Assembly: GCF_000429705.1 (NCBI RefSeq)
Contig: NZ_KE386941.1
Coordinates: 1,240,001 to 1,304,000, forward strand
DNA from: Alteribacter aurantiacus DSM 18675
Lineage (GTDB): Bacteria > Bacillota > Bacilli > Bacillales > Salisediminibacteriaceae
Reading direction: 5' to 3'
Length of the DNA: 64,000 bases
Of this stretch, positions 9,180-18,399 are shown piece by piece. A program made the translations under genes and the position numbers. The stretch's first letter is position 1. Each line of letters starts with the position of its first letter. A model generated the notes under the pieces. The model was not told the origin of the DNA and searched no databases. It saw only the letters and a program-made list of their open reading frames with translations.

Positions 9180-10433
9180 TTATCGTTTGAGGTTAACCAA
9201 TTCTTGAAGGAGTTCATCTGACGTGGTGATCATCCGTGTGTTCGCTTGGAACCCTCTTTGACTCACAATCATCTCAGCAAATTCCTCACTCAAATCAACG
9301 TTGGACATTTCAAGGCCCGATACCATTAACTCTCCTCTTCCTCCAAGACCCGGAGCTCCGACTTGTGGATTGCCTGAGTTATTGGAAGCTTGAAACATAT
9401 TGGACCCGGATTTTGTGAGACCGGCCGGGTTATTGAAGTTAGCGGTAGCAAGTTGCCCTAAAAGCCGGACCTCTCCGTTAGAAAATACACCATTGATTTC
9501 ACCGCTACTTCCAATGCTGTAACTTTCAAGAACGCCTTCTCGGTTCCCATCAACTTCATCTATTTCCACGTTTGAAGGAGAAGCAAATTGCGTGATTCGA
9601 GAAAAATCAAGAGTAAACGCAACAGCTGGAGCATCACCAAGAGCGAGTGTCATCTCTTCTAACCATTCATCCTCGTCGTCGCCATCTTCCAGTCGCAATT
9701 CTCCACTTGTGAAATCCAATTGTTTTGACGCTCCAAACTCTTCGAACTCAAGTTCCCCGTCATCACCCTCAACTTCACGGCTAAATGTCGCTTCCCAGCT
9801 GTTTACACCATTCTTTGTAAAGTCCACTCTAATAGAATGGGTACGCCCTAGTTCATCATGAACCAAAAACTCCATCGGACGGGTACTACCTACTGCTCCT
9901 TCCGCGTTTAAGTTTCCACGAAGGGTTGCATTTTGTGTTGCTTGAGGATTAGTAACACCACCGGATTGAATGAGAAGATCGCCAAGTTGCGTGTCATTGA
10001 TCACGCCGTTCTCGTCAGCAGGGTATCCTTGTATTCTCATTCCGTCAGCATTTACAAGTCTTCCTTGCTGATCAAGATAAAAGTTCCCGGCTCTCGTATA
10101 ATAAGACTGGTTACCGTCAGCCGCTATAAAGAAGCCATCCCCAGATATAGCGAGATCAAGATCTCGTCCGGTCGACTGGACAGACCCTTGTGTTTGAACA
10201 CTATCAACTGAAGAAAGCATTGAACCTAACCCCACTTGTTGCGGGTTGGTACCCCCTCTATTTTCTCCGGCTGATCCAGCTCCTGAGAGTTGCTGACTCA
10301 CAAGGTCTTGAAATGTAACTCTTCCTTTTTTAAAACCATGGGTATTTACGTTTGAAATGTTGTTCCCGATTACATCGAGCTTCGTTTGAAAGTTTTTCAT
10401 TCCACCGATTCCTGCATACATTGATCTAATCAT
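9180..10433 (-). CDS. flgE: FlgE, flagellar hook protein
   Basis: FlgE polymerises into the hook. The 417-residue protein carries the N-terminal rod/hook motif NISNVNTHGFKKGRVTFQD (about 26-44) and the C-terminal SNVDLSEEFAEMIVSQRGFQ helix that pack into the D0 domain. The middle contains FlgE D1/D2 domains with very acidic stretches (EVEGDDGELEFEEFG, LEDGDDEDEW). It is clearly longer than the 264-residue B. subtilis hook protein as I recall it, mainly because of this middle part. It lies between the TIGR02530-type gene and swrD. Confidence 0.95.
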   Translation of the reverse strand: MIRSMYAGIGGMKNFQTKLDVIGNNISNVNTHGFKKGRVTFQDLVSQQLSGAGSAGENRGGTNPQQVGLGSMLSSVDSVQTQGSVQSTGRDLDLAISGDGFFIAADGNQSYYTRAGNFYLDQQGRLVNADGMRIQGYPADENGVINDTQLGDLLIQSGGVTNPQATQNATLRGNLNAEGAVGSTRPMEFLVHDELGRTHSIRVDFTKNGVNSWEATFSREVEGDDGELEFEEFGASKQLDFTSGELRLEDGDDEDEWLEEMTLALGDAPAVAFTLDFSRITQFASPSNVEIDEVDGNREGVLESYSIGSSGEINGVFSNGEVRLLGQLATANFNNPAGLTKSGSNMFQASNNSGNPQVGAPGLGGRGELMVSGLEMSNVDLSEEFAEMIVSQRGFQANTRMITTSDELLQELVNLKR

Positions 10434-10499
10434 TTATGAATCTCTCCTTTTTACCGCGTCCATCTATCGGCGGTCATTGGCTTCCTTTCGGTCCAGCCA

Positions 10500-10868
10500 T
10501 TAGTGATCAATAATAATTGCCCCATCTATTCCTGTAAAAAGCTGAGAAGATGCTTCTTGCCGATTCATAGCAGTGATAATCGTTTCATTTTTTGCACTTG
10601 CGATGAGTGCAGCATTTTTCGTAAGAATAAGACTCTCGCTAACGCCTTTTGTTTTTGCTTCTGATAGCTTGGCTTCAATTTCAGCCCAAGTCCTGTGAGT
10701 AAAGGAAATATTTCGCTCGTCCATTCTTTTTTCTGCATGTTTACTTATTTTTATGGATGGATGAAGTGACTCGTTTAAGACAGATTGAAACGATTCCTTT
10801 GGCGATTTGCTTTTTAATGTGGGCAACGGCATTGGCTTATACAGATGATGAGAAGTGACTTTATTCAT
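10500..10868 (-). CDS. Flagellar operon protein, TIGR02530-type
   Basis: This 122-residue protein resembles the conserved flagellar operon protein found between flgD and flgE in many Bacilli (TIGR02530 type). Its role is not established. The family signature is the middle segment with KISKHAEKRMDERNIS followed by a predicted helical region and a C-terminal strand-rich part ending FTGIDGAIIIDH. I chose the ATG at 10868 because AAGGAGG lies 8 bases upstream; a longer in-frame start at 10889 has no such site. It begins 27 bases after the flgD stop. Confidence 0.85.
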   Translation of the reverse strand: MNKVTSHHLYKPMPLPTLKSKSPKESFQSVLNESLHPSIKISKHAEKRMDERNISFTHRTWAEIEAKLSEAKTKGVSESLILTKNAALIASAKNETIITAMNRQEASSQLFTGIDGAIIIDH

Positions 10869-10895
10869 AGTCAGTCCTCCTTTATACAAGTACTT

Positions 10896-11345
10896 TTACG
10901 GATTGGAAATACTCATAATCTCTTTTTTAGAGAGATGGTGTTTGTCATCAACAATAAACGTTGTTTTACCTTCCTTAAACGAAACCTGGGTTACAACACC
11001 ACTTTGTACAATACCGATATTATCACCTGCTTCATCGGTTTGTTTTTTCTCCCATTCTACCTTTTTACCAATCATGTCACCGTAACTTGTGAATGATTGT
11101 TGATCAGGTGCACTTACTAACTTATCCAACGTGGAAGAGATGTTTGCCATTTGCTCCAATGTGGAGAACTGGGCCATTTGCGCAATAAATTCTTTGTCTT
11201 CCATGGGATTTAGGGGATCTTGATTTTGCAGTTGCGTGATGAGAATCTTCAAAAAGGCATCTTTATCCAAATCGTCTGTTCGTTTATTTGAATTTCGAGC
11301 TTTATAATCTTCCAAATAAAGACTTTCGGTAGCAGAGTTAATCAA
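10896..11345 (-). CDS. flgD: FlgD, hook capping/assembly protein
   Basis: FlgD is the scaffold cap needed to polymerise the hook. The 149-residue protein carries the FlgD signature DAFLKILITQLQNQDPLNPM (about 29-48) followed by EFIAQMAQFSTLEQM; the C-terminal part has a short beta-rich domain. It is shorter than proteobacterial FlgD, as in Bacillus. The start is TTG at 11345, supported by GAGGTGATATT directly upstream. It lies 9 bases after fliK. Confidence 0.94.
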   Translation of the reverse strand: MINSATESLYLEDYKARNSNKRTDDLDKDAFLKILITQLQNQDPLNPMEDKEFIAQMAQFSTLEQMANISSTLDKLVSAPDQQSFTSYGDMIGKKVEWEKKQTDEAGDNIGIVQSGVVTQVSFKEGKTTFIVDDKHHLSKKEIMSISNP

Positions 11346-11354
11346 AATATCACC

Positions 11355-12647
11355 TCAAATTTTCTCATTAATAAATGCATTTAAAACATGTTCAAACTCG
11401 CCACCGGCCTTTTCATTTTGTTCCTCATGAACAGATGGTTCGTCCTTATGTTCTTCTCGATCATCTTGCTTTTCTTTGTATCCTTGCTGAGATGTGATTT
11501 CAATTTTGTCAACGGCAATGTGTTGTGAAGCAAAAGCTTGCCTTAAGTGTTGAACTTGTGAATCGATTAGCTCTCTTGCAGCTGATGTAGACGCCATGAT
11601 GGTGGCCGCCATCACTCCATTTACCCTTGAAAGGGTGACATCAAGTCTTCCTAGGTGCTCGGGATAGAGTTTAATCGTCAATTGTTGAAGACCTTGCCCG
11701 TGTTGAACAAAAGATCGGTTCGCGATTGCTGTTTCAAATTGGTGCAAAAACCGATTAAACTGTTCTGATGTCTGATTTTTTTCACCTAAATGGATCGCTT
11801 GTTGTACAACCAAAGTCATAGGTTGAGTTAAATGGTCCAATCTCAACATTGCTGAAGGGCTTTGTACCCTTATTGGGTCCACATGTCTTGTAAAAGCCAT
11901 TTTAAGTGTTTCATCAAATTGCCTTTGGTTTTTTTGATCCTTTGAAATGTTCGTTTCACTTTTGTCTTCCATACGAGTCCCTTGACTCGTTACCACTAAA
12001 AGCCGTTTTAATAATTCAGATAAAGCCGCCCCTAGCGAACTTGGTTCTTTTATTTCTTTAAATGCACTCATTAACTCAGGAGATTGCTCCATGACTTTAT
12101 TTAGAACAGATACTAATTGACCCTGATACGTATTCCGCTGAACTTCGGAAGTGTTTAGGATCGTATCTTCATGGAATTTCTCATTCTCATTTCCCGTTAT
12201 GTCATCTTGGGCGGTACGCAGATCCGGTGGTTGGTGATCTTTCGGTGCGATTAGCGCGTGTGCAAGAAGGACAGCCAATTTAACTTCTGGTGGCCATTCT
12301 TTCTTTTCAAGAGAACTAAACGTTAAGCTTTCGTCACTAACCTCCTCAACGGCATTAAGGGAATCGGGTAAAGAAGATAATACATGAATGAGTTCTTCTA
12401 AAAGTAAAACATCCTTATGAATCACCTCGTCCTCTTCAAGCATCAACACGTTTATTAATTCATCTAAAGGGCTTTGCTCATAGGAATTGTCATTCTCTAT
12501 TTTAAAACGTTGATTATTATCAATGGGTGGGTCCAATAACTTGTTCAAGGTTTCGTGAAAGGTACTTTTAGATAATTTGTGATCAGGTGATCCATGTAAT
12601 ACGCTTAACATAGTTAAAGGCATAGCGGACGCTACTTGTGTGTTCAC
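11355..12647 (-). CDS. fliK: FliK, hook-length control protein
   Basis: FliK is a secreted ruler that triggers the FlhB specificity switch. The first ~300 of 430 residues are polar and poorly conserved. The C-terminal hook-length-control domain is clear: LTIKLYPEHLGRLDVTLSRV (about 325-344) followed by helices ending ASQHIAVDKIEIT. The tail is rich in Glu, Lys and Gln. The GTG start at 12647 is preceded by AGGGAGGTG. It sits between the MotE-like gene and flgD in the standard order. Confidence 0.93.
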   Translation of the reverse strand: MNTQVASAMPLTMLSVLHGSPDHKLSKSTFHETLNKLLDPPIDNNQRFKIENDNSYEQSPLDELINVLMLEEDEVIHKDVLLLEELIHVLSSLPDSLNAVEEVSDESLTFSSLEKKEWPPEVKLAVLLAHALIAPKDHQPPDLRTAQDDITGNENEKFHEDTILNTSEVQRNTYQGQLVSVLNKVMEQSPELMSAFKEIKEPSSLGAALSELLKRLLVVTSQGTRMEDKSETNISKDQKNQRQFDETLKMAFTRHVDPIRVQSPSAMLRLDHLTQPMTLVVQQAIHLGEKNQTSEQFNRFLHQFETAIANRSFVQHGQGLQQLTIKLYPEHLGRLDVTLSRVNGVMAATIMASTSAARELIDSQVQHLRQAFASQHIAVDKIEITSQQGYKEKQDDREEHKDEPSVHEEQNEKAGGEFEHVLNAFINEKI

Positions 12648-12678
12648 ATTTACACCTCCCTTCGTTTCTTTTACACTA

Positions 12679-13245
12679 TTAATTTTTCATTAGGCTAACT
12701 AACTGCGCCGCTTCCTCTGGATTCATTCTCGCTAAAATATTTGAACGATTGGATGTTCTCATTACCTTCAAATAAATCACAGCTTCATCTTGATCGATCT
12801 CGGACATGATGGCTGCAGCTTTGGATGCTGTCATGTTCTCCAGGGTTCGAACAATTTCACTTAAGTCACTCTTCTCATCTTGACTATCAGAAATTGAATC
12901 AACATCAACATCGTCGTCCTCTTCCGATTCTATACGTAGAATCTCTTCTTCAAGTTCTCCAATTGTGAACTCCATTGTTTCAATCGTTCTTAGACTTTGT
13001 GCATTTTCTGCTTCAAGCTCTTGAATTCGTTCTTCCAAATTCTCTCTTGCAATCTGATCTTCTCCTTCAATAAACGAGCTCAAAACCGGTAGCGCACTCC
13101 CTGTCTGTTTAACGGATTGTTTAAAGTCATCATTGACGAACCAAAAAACAACTAACGTAACGATTATAAGAAAAAGTACTGGGATTAGGACGAGCATGAT
13201 TATCACTTGCATTTTATTCGATTGCCCATTCTCCAACTCATTCAC
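12679..13245 (-). CDS. ylxF: YlxF, MotE-like membrane protein with MgtE-N-type domain
   Basis: This 188-residue protein has an N-terminal membrane helix (about residues 13-37), an acidic coiled coil (AREN LEERIQELEAENAQ region to EEEILRIESEE) and a C-terminal MgtE intracellular N-domain-like region (MTASKAAAIMSEI ... AARMNPEEAAQLVSLM type repeats). Family members in flagellar operons (YlxF, MotE) are thought to stabilise other motor or export proteins. The start is uncertain: GTG at 13245 is listed, while a TTG three codons later has a better spaced AGGGTG. Confidence 0.82.
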   Translation of the reverse strand: MNELENGQSNKMQVIIMLVLIPVLFLIIVTLVVFWFVNDDFKQSVKQTGSALPVLSSFIEGEDQIARENLEERIQELEAENAQSLRTIETMEFTIGELEEEILRIESEEDDDVDVDSISDSQDEKSDLSEIVRTLENMTASKAAAIMSEIDQDEAVIYLKVMRTSNRSNILARMNPEEAAQLVSLMKN

Positions 13246-13254
13246 CCTGTTTCT

Positions 13255-13692
13255 TTACTTAAATGAAAACGACTGTACCGCCATCTCATCCATGGTCTTT
13301 TGATCTTTTTCTTTTTGCCATTTATCGTAATCTGCTTTTCTTTTTTCTTTCACTTTTTCATATTTCTTTACATCCAATGCCCGTTGGGTTAGCTGATGCT
13401 CAGTGGAATGCATCTTTGTTCTTGCAAACTGAGTATCTCTTTGGCTGACATGGATCTTTTTTTCCACATCTTCCATGCTTGAATGGTAAAGCTGAATTTG
13501 ATGAATAGATATTCCTTTTGACATTGCGGTTTCATAAGCATCTTGAAGCTCTTCTTTTTGTTTTAGCAAATGGTAAAGGTTTGTAGCTATGACTTCGAAC
13601 TCTCTCGTTGCTTGGGTGCAAGCTTCATCGGCTACTCTCTTATCATGTTCTTTTAATTCAAGAATCTTCTGTAATGAGAAAGCAAAAGTCAT
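13255..13692 (-). CDS. fliJ: FliJ, flagellar export chaperone/ATPase stalk
   Basis: FliJ is the coiled-coil stalk in the FliI hexamer and recycles export chaperones. The 145-residue product is almost entirely helical and charged, with the FliJ pattern FSLQKILELKEHDKRVADE at the N-terminus and long coiled coils after it. The ATG at 13692 is preferred (AAAGGTG 8 bases upstream) over the GTG three codons earlier. It starts 6 bases from the fliI stop, and is followed by ylxF. Confidence 0.9.
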   Translation of the reverse strand: MTFAFSLQKILELKEHDKRVADEACTQATREFEVIATNLYHLLKQKEELQDAYETAMSKGISIHQIQLYHSSMEDVEKKIHVSQRDTQFARTKMHSTEHQLTQRALDVKKYEKVKEKRKADYDKWQKEKDQKTMDEMAVQSFSFK

Positions 13693-13697
13693 TTCAC

Positions 13698-15011
13698 TCA
13701 CACCTTTCCGACCGTTTTCTTTAGTTGATCTATCGATTCTTGAAATGATACTTCCTCTTCGTTTCCCTGTTTTAAAAAGCTAATAATTTGTGGTTGTAAA
13801 CGAATGGCTTCATCCACATCTTTATTAGATCCATTTTTATAAGCACCGATCGTAATTAAGTCTTCTGATTCTTCATAGATGGATATAAGATTGCGGATTT
13901 TATCTGCTGCCTGAATATGATCTTTGGCTACGATATCTTTCATCACTCGGCTGACGCTTTTTAAAACATTAACAGCAGGAAACTGACCTTTATTTGCAAG
14001 CTTACGATCGAGTACAAGATGACCATCCAAGATCCCTCTTACGGCATCGGCAACAGGTTCTGACAAATCGTCCCCATCAACTAAAACCGTATAAAAGGCA
14101 GTAATGCTACCAAACTTGTTTGTGCCACTTCTCTCCAATAATCGTGGGAGGATGGCAAATACACTCGGGGTATACCCTTTTGTTGTTGGTGGTTCTCCAA
14201 CTGCAAGCCCGATTTCTCTTTGAGCCATGGCTACTCTCGTAACACTGTCCATCATTAACGTGACATTCATACCCAGGTCTCTAAAGTATTCCGCAATGGC
14301 TGTTGCGGTCATCGCACCTTTGATCCTCATTAGGGCGGGTTGATCTGAAGTTGCAACGACTACAATCGTCTTTTTTAATCCTTCCTCACCAAGATCACGT
14401 TCAATAAACTCTTTTACTTCACGGCCTCTCTCCCCAATAAGAGCGATCACGTTCACATCTGCATCCGAGTTTTTTGCAATCATGGCCATCATGGTACTTT
14501 TACCTACACCGCTTCCAGCAAAGATGCCCATTCTCTGTCCTTTTCCTACAGTAAACAAGCTGTCAACAGCCCTGATCCCAAGGTTTAGTGGAGAAGAGAT
14601 ACGTGGTCTCTCCATTGGGTTAGGTGGTGCATTGTCAGTAGGATACGGGATCGAACCTTTGCCACTATCCATCCCCTGTAGAGGTCTTCCGATTCCATCT
14701 ACTACTTTGCCGATTAAATCGGTACCGACATTGATTCGTAGTGGATTTCGAGTAGACTCAACCAAACTTCCTGGAGCAATATCTTGCAGGGTATCGAATG
14801 GCATTAAAAGTACTTTCCCATCTTTAAATCCGACTACTTCAGCCATAATTTTTTTGGATGGCTTTTTTTCGGTACTTATGTAACACAGTTTACCGATGGA
14901 AGCTTGCGGCCCCCTCGCTTCAATCAATAAGCCTACCACTTGAGTTACTTTTCCATACCACTTGAAAGAAGTAAGCTTCGGGATTTCATTCAGGATGTGA
15001 TTGACTTCCAT
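13698..15011 (-). CDS. fliI: FliI, flagellar export ATPase
   Basis: FliI is the F1-beta-like ATPase that energises and unfolds export substrates. The protein (437 residues from this start) has Walker A GIFAGSGVGKST, Walker B-type VTLMMDSVTRVAMAQREIG, and GEPPTTKGYTPSVFAILPRL, all characteristic of the family. I use ATG at 15011 with AAGGTGA 6 bases upstream; GTG three codons earlier is possible. It overlaps the fliH 3' end by 26 bases. Confidence 0.97.
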   Translation of the reverse strand: MEVNHILNEIPKLTSFKWYGKVTQVVGLLIEARGPQASIGKLCYISTEKKPSKKIMAEVVGFKDGKVLLMPFDTLQDIAPGSLVESTRNPLRINVGTDLIGKVVDGIGRPLQGMDSGKGSIPYPTDNAPPNPMERPRISSPLNLGIRAVDSLFTVGKGQRMGIFAGSGVGKSTMMAMIAKNSDADVNVIALIGERGREVKEFIERDLGEEGLKKTIVVVATSDQPALMRIKGAMTATAIAEYFRDLGMNVTLMMDSVTRVAMAQREIGLAVGEPPTTKGYTPSVFAILPRLLERSGTNKFGSITAFYTVLVDGDDLSEPVADAVRGILDGHLVLDRKLANKGQFPAVNVLKSVSRVMKDIVAKDHIQAADKIRNLISIYEESEDLITIGAYKNGSNKDVDEAIRLQPQIISFLKQGNEEEVSFQESIDQLKKTVGKV

Positions 15012-15789
15012 TACATTCACCTTGTCTTTCCAACTCCAATAACTGCTCTTTTAATTCTTTTAGTTGACTACCAACCCCCGCTTCCATCTTGCCGTATGGG
15101 GTCTCAATGGTACAGCCATTAGAAGGTAGAGTAATATCTGGGTATATCATCATTTTGTGCGTGTGCGCAGTCATTTTTTCTAGCTCTTCTTTATGCCTCA
15201 ACGTTTCTTCATAACGATTTGGGTGTACACAAATGATAATCTCATCTTGTTCTTTTACTTCTTCTATTGCATTGGAAACAATATTTTTCCAAACTTCATT
15301 TTCCTCAAGTTCAACACCAATAATTTTCTTTGCAACGGTTAAACCGATCTCCAATATTTGCGGGTAAGCATTCTCTAAAGTCTTTTCATACTCGTTTTGT
15401 GCTAGTGTAACGATCGACCTAGCTCGTTGAATTTCCTCTTTGCAAGAAGAGAAGCCTTCTTCTTTTCCTTTTGAGTACCCATCTTCAAAGCCTTGTTTCT
15501 TACTCGTTTCATACTGAAGATTCGCTTTTGCTAAAGCATTCGATTTCGCTTCTTCCATTTCCAGAGCCACTTGTTCTTTATATCGATTAGCCTCGTCGAT
15601 CACCTTTTGTGCTTCTCGCTTTGCATCGGAAAGATAATAAATTACATCTTCTTTTATCTCTTGTTCTTTTTCTTCTTCCTTGAAGTTAGGTGAGATGGAG
15701 GTATCCGTTTGTGGTAATGAGGATTTTATTTCTACAATGGACTCTTTCGTCAGTGTCTTTGTAAAAGATGACTTGATTAGCTTAGACAA
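14986..15789 (-). CDS. fliH: FliH, negative regulator of FliI ATPase
   Basis: FliH dimerises along a long helix and tethers FliI to the C-ring and export gate. The 267-residue protein has a polar N-terminus, a long Ala/Glu/Lys-rich helix (ADAKREAQKVIDEANRYK-like region, about residues 55-110) and a C-terminal V-type E-subunit-like domain (VAKKIIGVELEENEVW onward). The TTG at 15789 is the only plausible start, with GGGGAG about 9 bases upstream. It overlaps fliG by 8 bases and fliI by 26. Confidence 0.92.
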   Translation of the reverse strand: MSKLIKSSFTKTLTKESIVEIKSSLPQTDTSISPNFKEEEKEQEIKEDVIYYLSDAKREAQKVIDEANRYKEQVALEMEEAKSNALAKANLQYETSKKQGFEDGYSKGKEEGFSSCKEEIQRARSIVTLAQNEYEKTLENAYPQILEIGLTVAKKIIGVELEENEVWKNIVSNAIEEVKEQDEIIICVHPNRYEETLRHKEELEKMTAHTHKMMIYPDITLPSNGCTIETPYGKMEAGVGSQLKELKEQLLELERQGECNGSQSHPE

Positions 15790-16792
15790 TCACATCATCT
15801 CCCCCACCACGGGCAATGACGATTTCACCAGTTTCTTCAAGCCTTCTTATGACAGATACGATCCTTGATTGGGCTTCTTCAACATCCTTAAGTCTAACCG
15901 GCCCCATAAACTCCATCTCTTCTTTAAATGTCTCTGCCATTCTTTGTGACATATTTCCATAGAGCATATTTTTCACTTCTTCAGAAGCAACCTTTAACGC
16001 AAGTTGTAGGTCTTCATTTTCAACATCACGAATCACACGTTGAATAGAACGGTTATCAAGGGTCACGATATCTTCAAACACAAACATTCGTTTCTTGATT
16101 TCTTCTGCCAATTCTGGGTCTCTTGTTTCCAAACTGTCCAAAATGGTTCGTTCTGTAGCTCGGTCTACGCTGTTTAACACCTCTACAACCGACTCGATTC
16201 CCCCTGCTTGTGTGTAATCTTGTGTTACGGTAGCAGATAGCTTTTTTTCGAGTATCGTTTCTACTTCACTGATAATCTCAGGGGTGGTCCCTTGCATCGT
16301 TGCGATTCGACGAGCAACATCAGCTTGAACATCTTGTGGGAGAGATGACAATATTTGTCCAGACTGCTCACTATCAAGATAGGAAAGAATTAACGCAATG
16401 GTCTGAGGGTGCTCACCTTGAATGAAATTCAAAATTTGAGAAGCATCCGCTTTCCTCGCAAAGTCGAAAGGCCTTACTTGAAGGGTTGACGTAAGACGAT
16501 TGATAATGGACATGGCTTCTTCCTCACCGAGCGCTTTTTCCAAAACGTCTTTTGCGTAACTAATTCCACCTTGAGATATGTAGTCTTGAGCCATAGCTAA
16601 TTGATGAAACTGACTAAGTACTTCCTCTTTTATGTCAGGAGTTACTCTTCTCACACCTGCAATTTCAAGTGTAAGCTTTTCGATCTCTTCTTCTGTGAGG
16701 TGTTTATACACTTGAGCAGAAACATCCGGACCAAGAGAAATAAGTAAAACAGCTGCTTTCTCTTTTCCTGATAACGTTTTTCTTTTCGCCAT
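15782..16792 (-). CDS. fliG: FliG, flagellar rotor/torque protein
   Basis: FliG links the MS-ring to the C-ring and meets the stator. The 336 residues include GKEKAAVLLISLGPDVSAQV (N-domain, FliF-binding), the EHPQTIALILSYL middle domain (about residues 125-137) with the EHPQ motif that binds FliM, and the C-terminal torque helix with charged residues (FEDIVTLDNRSIQRVIRDV). I shortened the start to ATG 16792 because AGGAGG lies 7 bases upstream and overlaps the fliF stop; 10 extra N-terminal residues are otherwise possible. Confidence 0.97.
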   Translation of the reverse strand: MAKRKTLSGKEKAAVLLISLGPDVSAQVYKHLTEEEIEKLTLEIAGVRRVTPDIKEEVLSQFHQLAMAQDYISQGGISYAKDVLEKALGEEEAMSIINRLTSTLQVRPFDFARKADASQILNFIQGEHPQTIALILSYLDSEQSGQILSSLPQDVQADVARRIATMQGTTPEIISEVETILEKKLSATVTQDYTQAGGIESVVEVLNSVDRATERTILDSLETRDPELAEEIKKRMFVFEDIVTLDNRSIQRVIRDVENEDLQLALKVASEEVKNMLYGNMSQRMAETFKEEMEFMGPVRLKDVEEAQSRIVSVIRRLEETGEIVIARGGGDDVIV

Positions 16793-16803
16793 GCTGTTTC
16801 CTC

Positions 16804-18399
16804 CTAATCCTCTGATAGCCACGTGCGAACAAGTTTCGAAAATTCTTCAGGCTTCTCTTTAGCCATCTTCTCAAGCTGTCTGCGGCGCGCCTTTTCTTCG
16901 GAATCTCTTTCTTGATTTACATCCGGAATATCATACCTTACGCTCTCTTGTTGCTCTTCACGTGTTTCATTACTAACATCTTGAGGTTTGGATTTACGTA
17001 GTAAAAGGAACAGTAGAAGAAGAACGGCTAATCCTAAGGCACCTGCTATGGCGTATCCCCAGTTAAAAGGTGTGTTCTCAGGTTGCTGACTGACGGCTTG
17101 CTTTCCAATGAACGGCTGCGCTGTAACGAAAATTCGATCTCTTATATCCGTATCTTCCCAACTAGCTAATACGTCGTTGGAGATGGACGTTCGTACCACG
17201 CGCATTAGTACTTCTTCTATGTCTTCAAGCCTTTCTTGAGGTAACGAAGTGAGATCTTCCGGATCAGGAGGTTCGACCATGACCTGAATGCCTAGATCCA
17301 TTACTTGATATGGACTTTCAACGATTTCCCTCTTAATTCGGTTAACATCGTTATTAATTCTTTCTTCAATGAGTTCATAATCGCCGTTTCCAGACCCTGT
17401 GACCGCTGGGAAACCAGGAATATCATCCTCTCCTGTACCAGGAATCCCACCATCTGGTAGTTCCTCACCGGAGTAGGTTTCTGTAATTCTCTCTACGCTA
17501 ACAGCAATTCCTTCCATGTTTTCCTCATCCACAGGTGTAACGAGTTGCTCTTCTCTGTTCTCTTTAGTGAAATCAATGTCAGTAGAAACCGTTACAAGGA
17601 CCTTATCTGGTCCAACCATTGTGCCTAACATTTGTTGGAGTTGTCGTTGGATGTCCCGTTCAATGTCTTTTTGAATGGAACGATGTTGCTCATACACTGA
17701 AAGGGTTGAGTCTGTGACCGAATGGTCAGCGTATTCAAAATGATTGAACATTTGATCCATGATGACAATATTTTCAACAGGAAGGTTCGGTATGCTTTTA
17801 GACACTAAGTGAAACAGCGGCTTCACTTTACTCTGGTCCATTGATGCTCCAGGAGATAAACTCAACACAATCGATGCTGATGCAGTCCCTTGCTCATCTG
17901 AAAGCCAAATTGAATCTTCAGGTAGCGTAACCATGACCTGAGCACCTTGAACACCATCGACGGATCTTATCAACTTTTCCAACTCTGTTTGGATTAATCC
18001 CCGTTCTAATACATTGAACTCTTTATCAGTCGTTCCAAAACCCATATTCTCTTGAAAAGAACTATAGTCAATACTTCCGCTCCGCGGTAATCCTTCTGCT
18101 GCCAGTTCTACCTTCAAGTTGTCGACAACGCTTTCCGGTACTCGAATTTGCGTTCCATTTTCCGCTACTTCCGACACTATGCCCCTTGCATCCAACGTTG
18201 CTTTAATTTCTCCTGTTTCTTGTGCTGTTAAGTTCGTGTAAAGAGGTACATAATAGGTTCTCGAACCGAACCAAGACAGTAGAACAATTATAAAAAGGAC
18301 AAGGATAACGGAACCAACGAGTAACCCTTTTTGTTTGGATGTCCTTGATTGCCAAAATTCAATTGTCTTTCTTTTGTAAGTTGTTAAAGTTTCGTTCAT
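16804..18399 (-). CDS. fliF: FliF, MS-ring protein
   Basis: FliF assembles the membrane MS-ring on which the flagellum is built. The 531-residue protein has two membrane helices (about residues 25-45 and 450-470) around a large extracytoplasmic region with ring-building motifs (RGLIQTELEKLIRSVDGVQ; ASIVLSLSPG). A short cytoplasmic C-terminal tail ends EEFSKLVRTWLSED and binds FliG. AGGAGG precedes the start. The 270-base gap upstream of fliF is unusually long for this operon. Confidence 0.97.
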   Translation of the reverse strand: MNETLTTYKRKTIEFWQSRTSKQKGLLVGSVILVLFIIVLLSWFGSRTYYVPLYTNLTAQETGEIKATLDARGIVSEVAENGTQIRVPESVVDNLKVELAAEGLPRSGSIDYSSFQENMGFGTTDKEFNVLERGLIQTELEKLIRSVDGVQGAQVMVTLPEDSIWLSDEQGTASASIVLSLSPGASMDQSKVKPLFHLVSKSIPNLPVENIVIMDQMFNHFEYADHSVTDSTLSVYEQHRSIQKDIERDIQRQLQQMLGTMVGPDKVLVTVSTDIDFTKENREEQLVTPVDEENMEGIAVSVERITETYSGEELPDGGIPGTGEDDIPGFPAVTGSGNGDYELIEERINNDVNRIKREIVESPYQVMDLGIQVMVEPPDPEDLTSLPQERLEDIEEVLMRVVRTSISNDVLASWEDTDIRDRIFVTAQPFIGKQAVSQQPENTPFNWGYAIAGALGLAVLLLLFLLLRKSKPQDVSNETREEQQESVRYDIPDVNQERDSEEKARRRQLEKMAKEKPEEFSKLVRTWLSED

